Counted from the stretch's first letter, positions 20,001-34,150 are shown. The stretch: 64,000 nucleotides of DNA from Otis tarda (GCA_026413225.1 CM048554.1:11362001-11426000); one strand, 5' to 3'. Numbers and translations are program-made. The notes: generated by a model from the letters alone, not told the origin.

Positions 20001-23000
20001 CTTTGCAGAAGGATTGCCATTGCTTTTGAGCTCACACTTTCCAGTCCTCATGAAGAAAACATCTGATTTTCAAGCACTTCAATACCTAAACAATGTTTAA
20101 TATTTTAGTATATTTGAATGGGTGAGTCATTTCTCTAAAAGCAGGCTGGAATCAGATTGTTTTGCCGTCTCTTATTCCAACTCCCACAAGTGGCATAGGC
20201 TCCATATGTGCTCTGTCCTCCTCTTCCTCGTGGGAGGGTGGGAAGCTCATGCCCATTCCAGCAGTGCTGAAGAATAACTGTCCTTGCTGTTACACCACAC
20301 AGTGTCCTATATGTTCTCCCATCACCCAAGGCCTCCTGAAGCTTCTCTCTACCCTAAGTTGGTGGGGAAGCAGTCTACGTGGCGTCATGCTCCTCTTAAT
20401 CACCAGTCATGCAATGGTGATGACTAAACGTTCATTACAATGAGCTGGCTTTTCTTCTCTCCAGTGAACTATTTCCTGCAGAAGAAATGAGGCCTCACCA
20501 AAACCTGATTTATCTTTCAGAAGGTGCCCATCTCCATGTATTCAGAAGTACTTTTTCAAAGAAAAACTTCAGAGTTTTTTTAAGGGAGGTGATATGTAGA
20601 TATCTCAGAATTTTAAGTTTGCTATTTTGCTCCTTCTTTTCTTGCACTACTAAGTCTAAAAGGCTAAATGAAGTCTTGCAGTTATTTTTCTATCATCTCA
20701 TTTTTTTTATTGTTTTGTGGATTTTTTTTTACTATCTTGCCATTGCTGAAGACATTTCACATGGAAAAAGCTCAAAAATAGAAAAAGAGAAGAAAATGAT
20801 GGAAAAGGAAAAAAGGTGGTAATGAGAAGATATTTAGGAGGAAATGTTTTTATTGCAGTTGCCAGGAGGAGTAAAAAGAAGAGGGAATACTTTTTTTTGT
20901 AGTAGTTTTTTGAATACTCATCAAAATTCTCAATGGTGTAGATGTTTAGAAGTTTAATTGGTGAAAAAATCATATTTGGGCACATCAGAATGGATACAGG
21001 TTTTCCTGCCCTGTTTTGACAGAACTGTTTCCTCAGTTCTCCTTGGCATTACTGCTAGTGCCCTCTGCCCCTGAGGCTGTGTCAGAGGCATCTGGAAATA
21101 GCAGATAAGAAGGAGCCTTGGGGCAGCGCAGCTTGGGAGCAGTGGCCACGCCATGGGCAAGAGGGCAGGAGGCATCTGTGTCTCTTGGGGGAACTCTATG
21201 GGCATGAGGAGCCAGCAAAGGGGGAGCCTGCACCTGTGTGCTTTGGGAGCTGCCTCTCTCCTCTCCACGCAAGGGAGAGATCCAGCAGAGATCTAGGCTG
21301 GTATTTCCCAGCAAGATGGTGTGCCTGGCAGCAGGCAGAGGATTACTGGCTGCAGAAATAACTTTCCAGGAAGTGCCTGTTGAGATTTTATCTTTTTGTT
21401 TGGAGAATATTGGTCTATGCAAGTCCCCGAGCTCAGGGAAGGGAACAACCCTGGGCACATGGCTCTTGAAATGAAGAAAAATAAGCCCTGAGTTAGAAAA
21501 ATGAGGCAAACACTTGGGCCCAGAAATACATTAGAGTTTGGTGGAGGTGTTGGAAGTAGCTTTGAAGATTCCTTCCCATTCGTTAGTGAAGTGGTTGAGA
21601 CACTGGTGGGAAGCATGAAGTGCCTCTCTGAAGGCTCAGTATCCTTTTAAATGCCCTGAGTTTTTTGTGCAATATCAGCAAATAATTGCTAATTAGACAG
21701 CAATACCCTCAGACTTCACACTCAGCACCTGGTGGACAGTTTGCTGGATGCCCCTTTGCACTTACATGTAGCAGGTAAGAATGCAGATATGAATTGCACT
21801 TACACGAAGCAGATATGGATTGTGTTAGTCTGATCTCTTACGCTGTCAAGGGATTTTACCTTAAAAAGCTTTCATAAGTGTTGAGTAGTTTTGATCAAAT
21901 TTGGCCAAGGGGGAAAGGTCTGAAAAATATTTTTTCCTGAAAATGAGTGTCGCAGTAGGAGAGGCCCATAGGAGTGCAGTCCCTAAGGAAGGGAAGCCCC
22001 ATGCTTGGTCTGAGGAGGAGGTAGTTTCTGGGACCCTGCAGCTTCTAGTTTCTTTACCCAAGGAGCAGTAGTAGGAATAAAGATATAGGAAGGAACTGGA
22101 AGGTTTTGTGATGGGAATATTGCCAAACTGCAAATATTCTATAAATGTAATGGCTAGGGGAGTAAGGCATATAGGATAGAAACCTCCAGAAAACCAGATT
22201 TCATGGCTCTGCTGCTCAGAGAACAATGTGTTTGCTGGGAATGTTGGATTAAAACTGGATTTCTCCATCAATGACTGTGATCAGCGTGTGCTGTGTTGTA
22301 AGTGGGCAGGGGACTTTTGCCTGCATTGAATTAAGGAGTGCAGTGTTATGAATAGTTACCCTACTCGGGATGGCGTTCCTCCAAGCCTCAAGGTAATTTA
22401 TATCTCAGGTAGGCATGCTGTTGTTTAACAAGGCTAAATATGGAGAAACGAGAGCCTGATGTGGGACCATATGTTCTGTAAGCAACAGCAGAGTTTATGA
22501 AGGGTAGTTCAATATTCTTCATATTGTAGGAACAAGCATATGCAGATTTTTTTTTTAATTGGATTTTGGGACAAAGCACAGCGGGTACAAAGTTTTGGTA
22601 GGAATTCAAATGCTGCTGCTTATTAATGCAGCAAGTGATCATTTACAAGTCCTATTTTTTTCTTTGCTGTTTAAAACTCTGACAACCGTAGACCCATGTA
22701 GCATTTTTGCAAACCTAAGGTTTTTAGAGAAAATCAGCTGCTTGTTCCTACAGTCCCTCTAGAATTAAGGTATTTTACCAAACCTCTGGAAGTTACTTAG
22801 CCTCAACTTGCTAGAGGTAATCTTGTGTCTTCCTCGGCAAAGAGCGGATGGGAAGCAAGAGACAGAGAGTGTGTAAGTATCCTTCTGGTCAGTGTAAAAA
22901 TAGCAAGCTGGAAAAAAGGCACATACGGGACTTAACCACTTTTCTTCTCTCTGCTTAGAGAACTGGGAAAAAGTGTATTTGACAAATGAGTTATCACATC

Positions 23001-25150
23001 AGCCTCTCAGCAAAAGAAAACATTTCTGAGCAAGAAAAGAACCATCCTCTCCCAGTTACTTTGTAGCTCTTATTTTAGTGTTTTGGGAATAATGGTCCTT
23101 TTGAGATTTTTTTCCAAGTGTGGGGTTTTTTTTTAACAGAAAAGAAAGGAGGCAGCATGTATAGACATTAATTGGTTGCTCCTTCCCTGCTTCAAGATTG
23201 CCGGTGGAAAAAGAAAACTCGGCGATCATCCTTAGTGCACTTGGGCTTCATAGTATTTGGCACAAGGCAGCACACAAGATGAAAGTGAGTCTCTTGACAG
23301 CCAGCTTCGTACTGGCAGCCTTTACTCCAGGCAACAAATGAATCCACTCAACTGTGTTCTGCATAATTGTTGATACTGTCTTAATTGGTATCATACGTTT
23401 CTCCGTGTCGACATGTCGGTCATGTTAATGTCTAGGGACTGTTGTTTCCTGCCAGCTTGGGAGCAGCACAGCCTGCTCCATCCTAACTGAACTCCTACCT
23501 AAAATGCCTTAGTAAGAAATTTGACTTTATGGCAAAGGGAAAATATAGAGCTATGTTGGGGCATGACTCAAAAGTAATGGGAAAAAAAAATGATACTCCT
23601 GATTTCAGTAGCATTTGGAGATGAGTCAGGTCTTCCAGGGCTCTCTAAAGGCAATCTGGTTCAGCTGAAGTCAAGTCCAAAGGCAAAGGAGCTTATTCTC
23701 CTGCTCCCACGAAATCTGTGATGGGGGCTGGCAAACATTTTCCAAGCGTGTCGCAGTGGGGCGTCCAGGGCAAGGCAGCTGCAGAGCTAATTGACCCCAG
23801 TGCACTGGTGGCTTTGTGGATTGGGATTAGCATTTTGAATTTCACCCATTAATGAACTGGCAGCCTAGGCAGAGCTTGGAGTGCAAGTGCAGACTGCTCT
23901 CCCCCCAGCTGTATGCTGCAGTAACAGGGAGGTGGACAGCTGGGTGCAGCCCAGGCTGAGGTGACCATGTGTGGGCATCATTAGTGTCAGCTCCTGAAAG
24001 GAAATGCCCATCTCCTCACCAGACAAAGGCATCACTAGTCCTTTCCCTCCCTGGCAAGGCAGAGTGGAGGCACTAGGATGCAGTTGCTTCTGAAGAGTCA
24101 GCCTCTAAAAATCCCAAATTAGGTGCTGAAATCAAAGGGCAGTTCTGACCATCTCTGTGGCCACATCTCCTAAATAAGAAGAACCACCCTTCCTTTGCTT
24201 CACCAAGGAGTTGCATGGCTACAGTCTTTAAAGCTTGTAAGCAGTCAGGAGCTATACGATAGGCATCTCATGGAGTACCACATGGAAAATTAATAGTTCT
24301 GTGTTCAGGAAATGCTGGAATCATGCACAGTAAGGCACAAGCCAGCAAACTGAGCAATGAAGATTGAATGTTGACTAACTCCTTATTCAGTTAGTGCCAC
24401 CCTTGCTAAGCTTTGAATTATCTGGGATGGAAAAAATGGCATGTGGTTATGAAATATGAGGCTCTAGGATACGGTAAATGTGCAGGGAGGGCAAATAATG
24501 CTTTCACAGGTGACCCCACTTTGGACACCTCTGGGTACTAGGGTATTAGATGTTGCTTCAGCAATGAAATTGTTTACTATATTACTGCCTCTACACGTAC
24601 ACACATGCACACACGTGCTCTCTCATTTCCTCTCTGTTCTCCTACAGCTAATTCATATGAACCACACTTATTTAAATCATTGTATGTGCCATCATCTCTT
24701 GTTCAAGCTGTTGGCTGGTTTTAAGCAAAAATATTTAGGGAGAGATGAGAGAAAGAAGGCTTCTTCCCTATCCTTTTTTAAAGCCATCAGTGAATATTTA
24801 GGCTGCTGCCAGTGTATGGTTGAAAAACTCATTTAAGAGAGCAGCGAAATGCATGGAAGCATGTTTTGTAGAGGTTTTAAATTCTAATGTTGACATTTGG
24901 TTCTGGAGAAGAGAAAAGCAGGAGGGGAATAAGGAAGAACTTTTGCCTGGATTTTTTTCAAGTGTAGTTAGAAAACATAGGTCTACTGAGCTTTAGTGTT
25001 TTATTTAAGAGTCCTGGCATTCTCAGAAACCTATTTTTGCATGTGGAGTGCAGTGGAAGTATTGGTAATCAATATGCCAAGAGAAATGTCATTCTTTTGA
25101 AAGCTGTGGTCTGCCTCGCCCTTTGTGGTTCCCAGGAGTTGGTATTGGGA
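20001..25150. other. Noncoding single-copy DNA
   Basis: Nothing coding is recognised. T-rich low-complexity stretches occur at about 20700-20735, and a T run at about 23127-23137. An imperfect CA-rich microsatellite-like patch is at about 24594-24620. A possible donor GCAG|GTAAGA at 21774 has stops in all three frames of the interval before it. Confidence 0.45.
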
Positions 25151-28100
25151 AATAAAAAGAAAAAGAAAAAGCTGCTTCAGCAAATTAACATGAGGCAGAT
25201 GAAATGGCTGAACTAAAGGAAAACCTTTCTGCAAAAAAAAAAAAAATGCAAAGTGAGACCTCCAAGCTATTTCTGGCATCTCTCTGTACACCTTTGGTGT
25301 GCCAAAGCACATTTGCAGTGCTGGGAGTGTCCTGTCTGATGCAACTTCAGGCTCAAAATCCCACAGGTCCCACCCCAAATCCTTTCTACGCTCAGAGCTC
25401 AAAGGATTCAGGTAACAGCTGGATGATCCTTTTTCTTTCCTACGTGTCTTGAGGAGCCTTCTATCAGTTTAGGTGCAGCCGAGAAAAGCAACATTTTCAG
25501 GTAGCAGAGGGAGGTGCAGGCTCCATGCAGAGAGGGATTATAGTCACTAAACTGTCCTGATGAAAGAAACAGCCCAAGAGGTGATTTGAGACCTCACACA
25601 GAAAGCGAGCAGGCTCAGCAGCTCGTCTCCTGCCTCCAGGCTTCCCCCACCTCTGGGAGCAGGGCAGGTTTTGGCCTTAGCACTGCTGCTGCTTGTGCAG
25701 AGCAACCCCCTCTGTTAGCGCTCTGGTCCCAGCACGGTTGGGAACAGAGAAGCGGGCAGGAACTGGGATCCCATGGCCATGATCACACGCGTCTCCTGAG
25801 GGAGAGCCCAGCAGGCGCATCCCACGGGGTTCCATGAGACCTGCGCTCTCAGGTGCTGCCTGAATGTCATTTAAGCATCACTTAGTGCTGACTTGCTCTA
25901 GCAGCTGATGGAATTGTGATACAAAAACAGTTCAAAACAGGGATCAAACTCAGGATCCTTGAGCTGCTAATAGCAGGGACAAGGTGTTTCTGAAGAGAAA
26001 AAAAAATATACATTTATGATTCTTTTAAGCCACCTCCTCCCCACAGTGACTTTATAAAGTGGTGTCTGGGAGCCTTTCAGATTTCTGCACTCATCTTGTA
26101 TGCTTCAACCTGTGAAGAAGTAATCTTAGCTAGGCTTTACTAGAGAGCTCTGAAACACTTCTCTGCATTTACACTGTAGCTACAACTCTGTAAAGAATCC
26201 CCAAAGATGGGATTAAGTGTGTTTTGTCGGCACTTGAAGTGGAGATTACGTCATCTTGTAATATATGTATATAAAATCAAGTTGTAGCCATCTTCCATTT
26301 CCTTGTGCGTGTCACCACAAGGGAGACCTGAACGCTGCATCTGCTGATCAGATGCGTAGTACAGCGCTGCCTCGTTCCCCTGCTGCTTTAATTGCATGTG
26401 GTAGCAGTTTTTTAGGACAGGAAGTTTATATTATCTTTTCCAATTGGAACTTTACTGAAGCTGAGCAAAGAACTGGAATTTGGATAGGATATTGTGTCTA
26501 ATATAGTGGCTTGAGCATTTGGAAACATCACTTAGGGACCTCAAATGATAACAAACCGGGCTGCCTGATGCTTCTAAATTAAATGTTGCTTTTTACGAGA
26601 ATTCTCTTTTAAAATATATTTTCATTATAAAATCATCAGGTGCTTTTTTTTCAGTACTATTCAGTTTAACCAAAATGTTGTTGGTTTCTCCATTCCTTCT
26701 GTGTTTCTAGTGGTATTTTTTTCTGCAATTTTCTAGGGAAAGAAAAGGTCACAAACAGATTTGCCTCAAATGCTACAGTGGCTTTTCGTTGCTTCTGCTT
26801 TTGACCGAGTCTAACATTGCTTATCCCCAAAAAATGTCACTTCTGGAAATGGGGATGCTTTTATGGGGCTAACGCCAGCAGAGGGAGGAATGGTGTCGTT
26901 CCCTTACTGCTTCTCGTAGGCTACAGTGGTGGATGCTGTATCTGCCAGGGACCTGAGAGCCTTCAACCCTGCCTTTCAGCTCCCACCTTGCCCTCCATAA
27001 ACATCTTCGACCAGTCCACCCTTGCTTGGCTTGTGAGGGGAACAGTTTCAGTCCAAGCCAGAACCCTTATAAATCACATATTTAAAATGTTTTACAAGCC
27101 TGTGCACTAAATGGGAAACATGCACACAGGGTGCATTGTTCATGTACGGCCGTAACTGAAGCCAGAAACAGCAGGAAAAGGGGAATGTGGCCACGTAAAA
27201 AGCCCAAGGGAAACAGTTCCCAGCTGGGCATCTACACAACCATAGACCCCTTCACTGGTTGCTGCAGCTGCATTCAGCTCTCAGAAACCTTTCTTAATTC
27301 AGACACATGTAAAGATGCCCCAAAAGCACCTAAAAGTGAGATAAATTAAAATCCCCACTTAGTAAGCAAAGAGGCTGCTGATGGTAACGAAGGGGAAAGG
27401 ATCAGCTTGCCCCAGTGCCTTAGGGCAGAGAAGGGTCCAGGTAGAGGGGAGCAGGGGCTGCTGAAGGAGCAAGGGGAAAAGGCAGCAGGGCACCTGGAGG
27501 GATAAGATGAGCTGTCTCCCAGGTTTGAGGGATGGAGCTGATCATCAGGGAGCACAGGCCCCAGAATCAAGCGGAGTATGTCCTGAGGACTCACTCCAGC
27601 AGCACAGTTTTGGACCTAAAGCCTGGGGATGGGTCTCCCAGCGGCTGCAGGAGTTGAGGCAGGCAGCTGGGCTGCTGTCCCCCTGCAGCCAGAGACTGTG
27701 CACCCTGCAATTTAAATTAACCAGGTATGGACCTCAAGATGTTTGTGCTTTCAGCCTGACCCAGCTAAACTTTGTCTACTTGCCCTTTTTTTTTTTTTTT
27801 TTCAAGCGTGCAGACAAGACCAGGGACTTGGGGACTTGTTAAATGAGGAGAAATAATTTTATGTTTAACATAATTACAGTATTTATATTGAAGAAACAAC
27901 TTGAAATAGTTTTAATGTTTAGCTATAAAAACGGTTTTCATATTTTAGATGGGATTTTATCCATCCACATGAGTCTGTCTTTTTTTCCCCCAGGTTAAAC
28001 TTGAACTTCATAAGCACTGATGATATGAAAAGATACAATTAAATAAATGTATCTAAAGAAATTAAGTGCATTAGGATGCTGCCAAGCTTTGTGCAGAGCT

Positions 28101-29389
28101 TACCTCTCTTACCTCTTCTTCGTTGCTGCATCTAGGCTCTCTTCCAAAAGCTTTCACAGCTCGCCTGCCTTTCCTGGCCTCGCTAAGGCTGCATGCCAGC
28201 GTACAGCGCTCTCAGATGGAGTCGAATGGGGGATCCCCACACCAGGGGCTGTGCCTGGCTGGGGCAGTAACATCTGAAAAGATGAGGAGGTCTAGCATAA
28301 ATGTAAATTATGACTTTCAGAGCTGATTTGAATGTCGTGTTTAAAGACAGGGCAGAATGAGGGAAATCTAGGCTGCCTTTGATTATTTTTTTTTTGTCGG
28401 CTGATGATGGTGCTGGCTGCCCGTGATCTTGCTGCTGAAGCGTGTTGCTGGCAAGCAATGATTCTTCTGTGAGCTCCACCAGGGAGTGGTGCTTCTTCTG
28501 TGCTTCTCACCAGGGAGTGTCTTTATTAGGCGTTGTGCTGAGAGAAGTGACTTTGAGAGGTATAAACCGCAGTTACTGGAGACTCTCAGTGGTGACAGCC
28601 TGGGGACTTCAGCTCAGGATTTTCATAGACTCTGTTTTATAAAGGGTGTCTTATGGTTGTTAAATGGGTATTCAAGCCCTAGTGTTCCCCACCAAGTGGA
28701 GGTCAGCAGGAGCACCCTGCATGACCAGGCTGGGCACATGAGGCTGTGAGGGGCAGTTTCTAGGCAGCACTGCTGAGCTGTTTTACACCGTGACATGAAA
28801 CTGCTGCTCCCCAATGTCTGCAGCTGCTGAAGCTGGGAGGGTAGTCAGAAAGCTGATTTCTCACCATATTTTCTCCCGTGTCCCCTTCAGGACTCAGCTG
28901 TTACAGACTGGAGCACAGGCAGGCGGAGGGTCTCTGTCTGGGGAGGGTGTGTAGGGCAAGCAGAAGTCATCCGTCAGAGCCAGTGTGACTCCCTTGGCTC
29001 AGCATGGGCAAGAGCACCCCTAAAGGTGGCCACAGAGGAGCCTCGTTTTCTGTAGCCCACACTTTGCAGCTTCTGCGCCAGGAGTCTGAACTGTCACTGT
29101 CTCCTGGTCTTTGCTTTGTGAGCACCAAATTTCAGTCTATTCTGTGGAATTCTAGATTTGAAAAGATGAAGCTGGTCTTTAAAGTAACTTGTACCCCAGT
29201 TCAAGCCAATTCCTTGATCCAGTCATGCATTTCCTAGTTGTCACTCAGCTGTAGGCTTGATCAGCCAGTACAGTGGACCTGGTACCTGTGACAGCCAGTC
29301 GATGTGGATGTACTGATTCAGGAGGCAAGAAAAGAAATAGTGACAAATATCTTGTTCAAAAGTGCTGGTCTGGGTTAGCCAAAGAACTA
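25151..29389. other. Noncoding DNA with small duplications and homopolymers
   Basis: An A-rich (AAAAAG-like) tract lies near 25152-25170, an A run at about 25231-25246, and a long T run at about 27787-27803. A 27-bp direct repeat with 22 matches lies at 28462-28488 and 28493-28519 (both start TTCTTCTGTG and end ACCAGGGAGTG). GC-rich frames near 25600-25840 and 27400-27700 have no recognisable product. Confidence 0.45.
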
Positions 29390-29700
29390 CAGGATCACAG
29401 AGGCTGGTAGGAGTCTCTGCATGTTTCTACTCCAACCCCTGCTCAACACAGGTCCAACTGGATCAAGTCGCTCAGAGCCATGTTTAGCTGACGTTTGAAT
29501 GTGTCCAAGAACAGGGATCCCACCACCTCTCTGCACCCTACTCCAAGGTTTGACCACCCTCATGGTGAAAACACTTTTCCTAATATCTAAGTGGGTTTTC
29601 CCATCTTCCATCTTGTGCACATTGTCCTTCCCCTGCACACCTCCAAAAGGAGCCTGGCTCTGTCCCCGCTGTAACCCTCCACCAGTACGGAGTGAACTGG
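29390..29700 (-). mobile_element. CR1 LINE 3' fragment, old and diverged
   Basis: The plus strand shows the complement of a CR1 3' region in the expected order: 'ggatcacagaggctgg', 'cccctgctcaacacag', 'tcgctcagagcc', 'gggatcccaccacctctctg', 'accaccctcatggtgaaaac', 'cttttcctaatatctaa' and a final 'aaaaggagcctggctctgtc'. Divergence from the other copies is marked, so it is an older subfamily. It has no coding capacity, and open frames over it are repeat-derived. Confidence 0.8.
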
Positions 29701-31156
29701 GCACTTGGCTGGTTTCTCAAAAGCGAGATGCGATAAGTGAATCGCTCTGTAAAGCCAGCCTGTATTCTGTGCATCAGGGGAGTGAGGTCATGCTGATGGT
29801 GACAGTACTTTGTGTTGGAGAGTTCATTATTAATTGTGTTATCTAGGCTTTAATGCTCTCTTTGTGGTGTACTAAACAACCGCTGTTTAACAATGCAAAA
29901 CACTCTGTCTCTGGGTTAAGGAATACGTCTGGGTTCTGTCTTTCATTAAATTTGTTCTGCTATGTATGCACAGCATTCCTTTCCACTTAGCCAGGCATTC
30001 TCCTAGGCTTTTAAGGAAACCAGGCCATAAAAATATTTACATTTTTCTATAGCACTTGGTCAATACGCTGTCAAACAAGCATGGCACCCGCTAAGAAGTG
30101 GTGGGGCTTGGATTCAGCGGGAGTGTGTTGTCTGAAGCTGCAGCAGGCTGGCTGGCCTGCTCCCATCCCTGCAGGGAGGACACCTTCTCAGGCAGAAGTG
30201 TCTGTCTTGCAATGAAACTTCTTTGCAGGCACCCCAGAAGAAGGCATTGTGTTGGAACTGCATATCTAGATCAATGTAATTCCAAGCAGCAGATTGTTAC
30301 CATTATTTTACTTGTAGGAAAAGCTCTTCTTTGCTTTAAAGACAGATCTGGTGTTAATTCAAGACGTGTTTGACACAGTTAAAGCCCTGTACGTAGCAAG
30401 GAGATCATAGCAGATGCCCTCAGCACTGCTGCAGGCTGTTAGGATAGCGTTAGAGGTGTCTTCTCTTCTGCGTCAGTCTTGATCCTTCACCCAGTTCCCT
30501 GCACGCTGCTTACGTCAGCTCGGTGATTGGTGGTGCAGAATCTGGCCTTTGGGGCTTATCTTGCTGAGCAAAGGTACGTTGCTTCTTCAACAACACGTTG
30601 GTTGTTCCCTGTTCTTTGTACCCCACTTTCAGAGCAACCGTGGCAGCTGGGGCAAAGGGAACTCTATGGGAGCAATCAGGCTGCCGCATGGATACAACGC
30701 AGGGGCACATGCTCCAGTCCTGCAGTGCTGAGAGTGCTCTCTGGTGCAAGGTTCTGCTGGAACTTACTGATCCAGGTGTCCCAGTTCCACAGAAATTCAG
30801 TGGGATCCTGTCTTCAGGCACTCTGTCACATGCGCCGTGCTGTTACAAGCTAGTTAAGTAGCTGCAGGGATGTTACAGCATGCCTGGGCACCTCGCTCCT
30901 GCTAATGTCAGCATAAGGTAGCAGCCTTGGCGTGTTTGAAAATCCCAGCAGACGTTTACTGCAACCCTGCTCAGCCAAGCCCCTCAGCCAGGCTGCTTTT
31001 CCTTTCGGCTCCACTGGAGAAACCCTGGAGATACTCAGTTGTCCTGAAAGACAGCAAATCCTTTCCAGTTGTTAAGAAAAGTATCTTAGCTATCTTCCTC
31101 TGTTATGAGGCAAAACCTGTGACTGAGTTTATATCAATTTATATATTTTTTCCTTT
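29701..31156. other. Noncoding single-copy DNA
   Basis: No exon is supported. Several overlapping frames on both strands at about 30510-30860 reflect moderately GC-rich sequence without domains, and none has a matching pair of splice sites that I find convincing. Confidence 0.45.
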
Positions 31157-31486
31157 CAGTACCTAAAGGAGGCCTACAGGAAAGGCAAGGACAAACTCTT
31201 CAGCAGGGCCTGTTGTGAAAGGATGAGGGGTAGTGGTTTTAAACTAGGAGGAGGTAGAGTCAGATTAGACATCAGGAAAAAAATTTTGACAGTGAGGGTG
31301 GTGGAACACTGCAATGGGTTGCCCAGAGAGGTGGTGGATGCCCCATCCCTGGAAACGTTCAAGGCCAGGTCGGATGGGGCTCTGAGCAACCTGATCTGGT
31401 TGGAGATGTCCCTGCTCCTTGCAGGGGGGTTGGGCTAGATGACCTTTGAAGGTCCCTTCCAACCCAAACCATTCTGTGATTCTATG
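31157..31486 (+). mobile_element. CR1 LINE 3' end, well preserved
   Basis: The copy begins at 'cagtacctaaaggaggccta' and continues through 'aggatgaggggtagtggttt', 'gattagacatcaggaaaaaa' and 'gagaggtggtggatgccc' to 'aaccattctgtgattctatg'. At about 330 bp it extends further 5' than the other plus-strand copies and is close to the consensus, so it is probably one of the youngest here. The T-rich tract ending in CAG just at its 5' edge (31145-31159) looks like a splice acceptor but part of it is the CR1 sequence itself. Confidence 0.95.
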
Positions 31487-31671
31487 TATATTGCTGTAGG
31501 TAAGCACAGTACACATTACACTGTCGTGTAACAGTCTGACGTGTCCACTGAAAGTCAAGGCAGTTTCTGTAAAAGCCAAGGTATTGCCCTGTTCTACTGA
31601 ATGGATGCATGAATTTTATTTTATATGTTCTTTTGTTTATGTATGTGTGTATAAACAAAAAAAAATACGGC

Positions 31672-31725
31672 TCTATAGACTCTTATCTGTTATTTCTATA
31701 GACTCTTATCTGTCATTTCTATATA
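31672..31725 (+). repeat. 23-bp tandem repeat, 2.3 copies
   Basis: The unit TCTATAGACTCTTATCTGT followed by TATT (31672-31694) is repeated at 31695-31717 with one T-to-C change. A third partial unit (TCTATA) begins at 31718. The period is exactly 23 bp. The near identity suggests recent duplication and probable copy-number polymorphism. Confidence 0.85.
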
Positions 31726-34150
31726 TACTGTGTGTATGATCCATCTATCTACCTGTGCAGTGTAGCTCTGTATTCATCTAGTATGTATTACGGCAAAGTG
31801 TTTGTGGATTTTACAGAAATATGTGTTTGGTTTCTGTTTTGACACAGATACATGCAGCAACTTTCCAAGATGACCCTCCTAGGAGTGCACTGAAGAGCTC
31901 TGGAGAGCTTGAGGGTGGTACATACAGAGGGTTACACACCTCCAAACTGCTCTTGGCTGCCCTGAGACACCCCGCTGAAGCTGACATTTATATGAAATGG
32001 CTTCATGCTGATTGCATTATTGCAGTAAATACTAAATGAATCTGATGTTGAAGGCTTACAGTCGTACCTTTCCTGATAACTCTATGTTAATATTACATTA
32101 ATTATTCCTGACTTACAATGCTGTTGAATGTTGATAAAGGCTGAATTGCTACTTGAAATGCTGATCCTGACAGTCCTGTGGCAGGCGCTAAAATGTGATT
32201 TCCAAGTCTTAGGGGAAAAGAGGGAATACATTACTACTTCTGATTAGAGGACTTCAGAAGAAACATATTCTAGTCACATCTCATGGAGCACTCGCCTGAA
32301 TCCCTCTTGCTTTCCGTTGCCGATGCCTTTGCACAAGACATAAAAGAAATATACACTTCATTTTTTTTTATTTAAAATTTTATGGTGATTGGTGATGTGG
32401 AATCAGTTCAGCGTGTAAGAACATTTCCCCACAAGAAAGATGCTGTATTTACATGGAGCAGTGGGCATTTCCTTCGCCTGTGAGAGCTGACACATGGGAG
32501 TAAAGCTTGTGGAACAAACACAGAGAGACCACTTCTCACTGATATCATTTTCCCTGCAATTTTGGATCTGAACTTTTTGACTCCCAGCTCTCTTGTGGCC
32601 CATTTGTCTGCACCTACCATTTATCTCAGGTATCCCTTGTGTAGTACTGCCATTTTCTGATGTAAAGAACATGGGAACTGTGTAGCAAAGTTGAAGACTG
32701 TGAAATCACAGTGCTTAATTTCACAGTAAGTTAAGTATTGGAAGAAAAAAGGTTTGAGACAAATTGACAAAAATACCTAAGTGGCTTAGGAAGTCTCAGC
32801 CATAAATTATTGAACAAGACCTTTGTGATGACCTCAGGTACTGCCTTTTTCAGCTGGAGGTTCCTGCATGGATAGATGCTCTGATGAACACCCATCAAAG
32901 GCTGTATTTATTCAGGATCTCATCAGCTATGTTCAGCTGAGGTGCTCCAAATTCCCCTCTTCCCAGCTGTTGCAGGAGGAAATAAGCAGCTGTGACATCT
33001 CTCAGTACCTCCACCCCTCCCCAAGGCCTGGATGACCTGTGTGGCAGGGGAAGGGATGGGGAAAGGAGGAGAAATGTTCATAAAGTGGGGTTTTGGGAGG
33101 AGATGGTACCTTCTTCCACTGTCCTGCACAACCAACCACTCTGGCCTTCACCGTAGGAAAAATATTCCATCTCTCAGAGGGTATTTGAGGTTTCTATTTG
33201 TTTGTTTATTAAGAAAGCAAGCATTTGGCATATGTATGCAAACATTAATGAGTCATTTAAAAATATTCTTGGCGCTGCACTAGTGAGGCTGGGATCTTCC
33301 AGCTACAAGAAGAAATGTGATGGAAGTGAGCAGGCAGACCCTGAAGGACTGCTTTGCAAGCACAGCAAGGGAAGGGGAGACAAATCTGATTTTTTAACCT
33401 CTCTTCTCTTCCACCCTCACCACTGCTCCCAGGAGCATTTCCAGCCCTCTAAAGCCCCTTGGTGAGGACTTTGAAATCTGAGTTAACATGAGTCTCTTTG
33501 AGGCTGCTGTGTCCTCAGTAGAGAGCCCAACGCTTGCCAGTGGGTCTCTCCAAGAAAAGCAGTTTATTTCCGGCACTGCGCACGGCCACAAATAGACTTG
33601 CTGGCGGGGAGGGAGATGTGTGGGTTAGTCTACCTCTGTCCTTTCCGCAGTGTCAGCTGGCAGCTGGAACCAGTCACATCAATTAAAATTCATAAATATA
33701 TAAGAAGTAAAGCCCTAAGACGACTCAGCCGCTTTCTCAGAGGTTTATGAGCAGCACAGCAGGCTGGGAAGCTCTGGCTGGAGCAATGTTTGAAGGCCAG
33801 CAGACGTGGGGATCCAGCACACTGCTGGGATTATAGGAACTTCTGGAGTTTCTTTACAGGAGGCAATTTCTTAGTATAAATTGAATATGTAAATCTTTGG
33901 CAGTGTAACACTCAGAGAATTCTAGTTTTGTGAGCAAGAACTCTTCCTGCTTTAGATTTGTTTCTGGGAAGAGGAGGAATAAGGTAATCTCCCAACAGGA
34001 AAAGATACTCTTATATTGGGTTACACTCAACATATGTTGTATCCGTGGCGGTGTGATTACATTGTATTGGCTGTGGCAGGCATTTTCCTTCTATAAATGA
34101 GCCCACATGCTCAAAGGCTATTAGAGTGAAACTGTTGTGCCATATACAAC
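31726..34150. other. Noncoding DNA with a TAAT-rich patch
   Basis: No exon is supported. At 32085-32106 lies GTTAATATTAC then ATTAATTATT, which resembles an HNF1-type half site next to homeodomain cores. It is embedded in about 180 bp of sequence with many short AT-rich motifs (31990-32170). An enhancer role is inference. A T run at about 32361-32370 is low complexity. Confidence 0.4.

Noticed and set aside
25938..25985. Sequence 'gggatcaaactcaggatcct', recalling a tRNA-SINE B-box region
   Set aside because: No A box at the right distance and no flanking SINE sequence.
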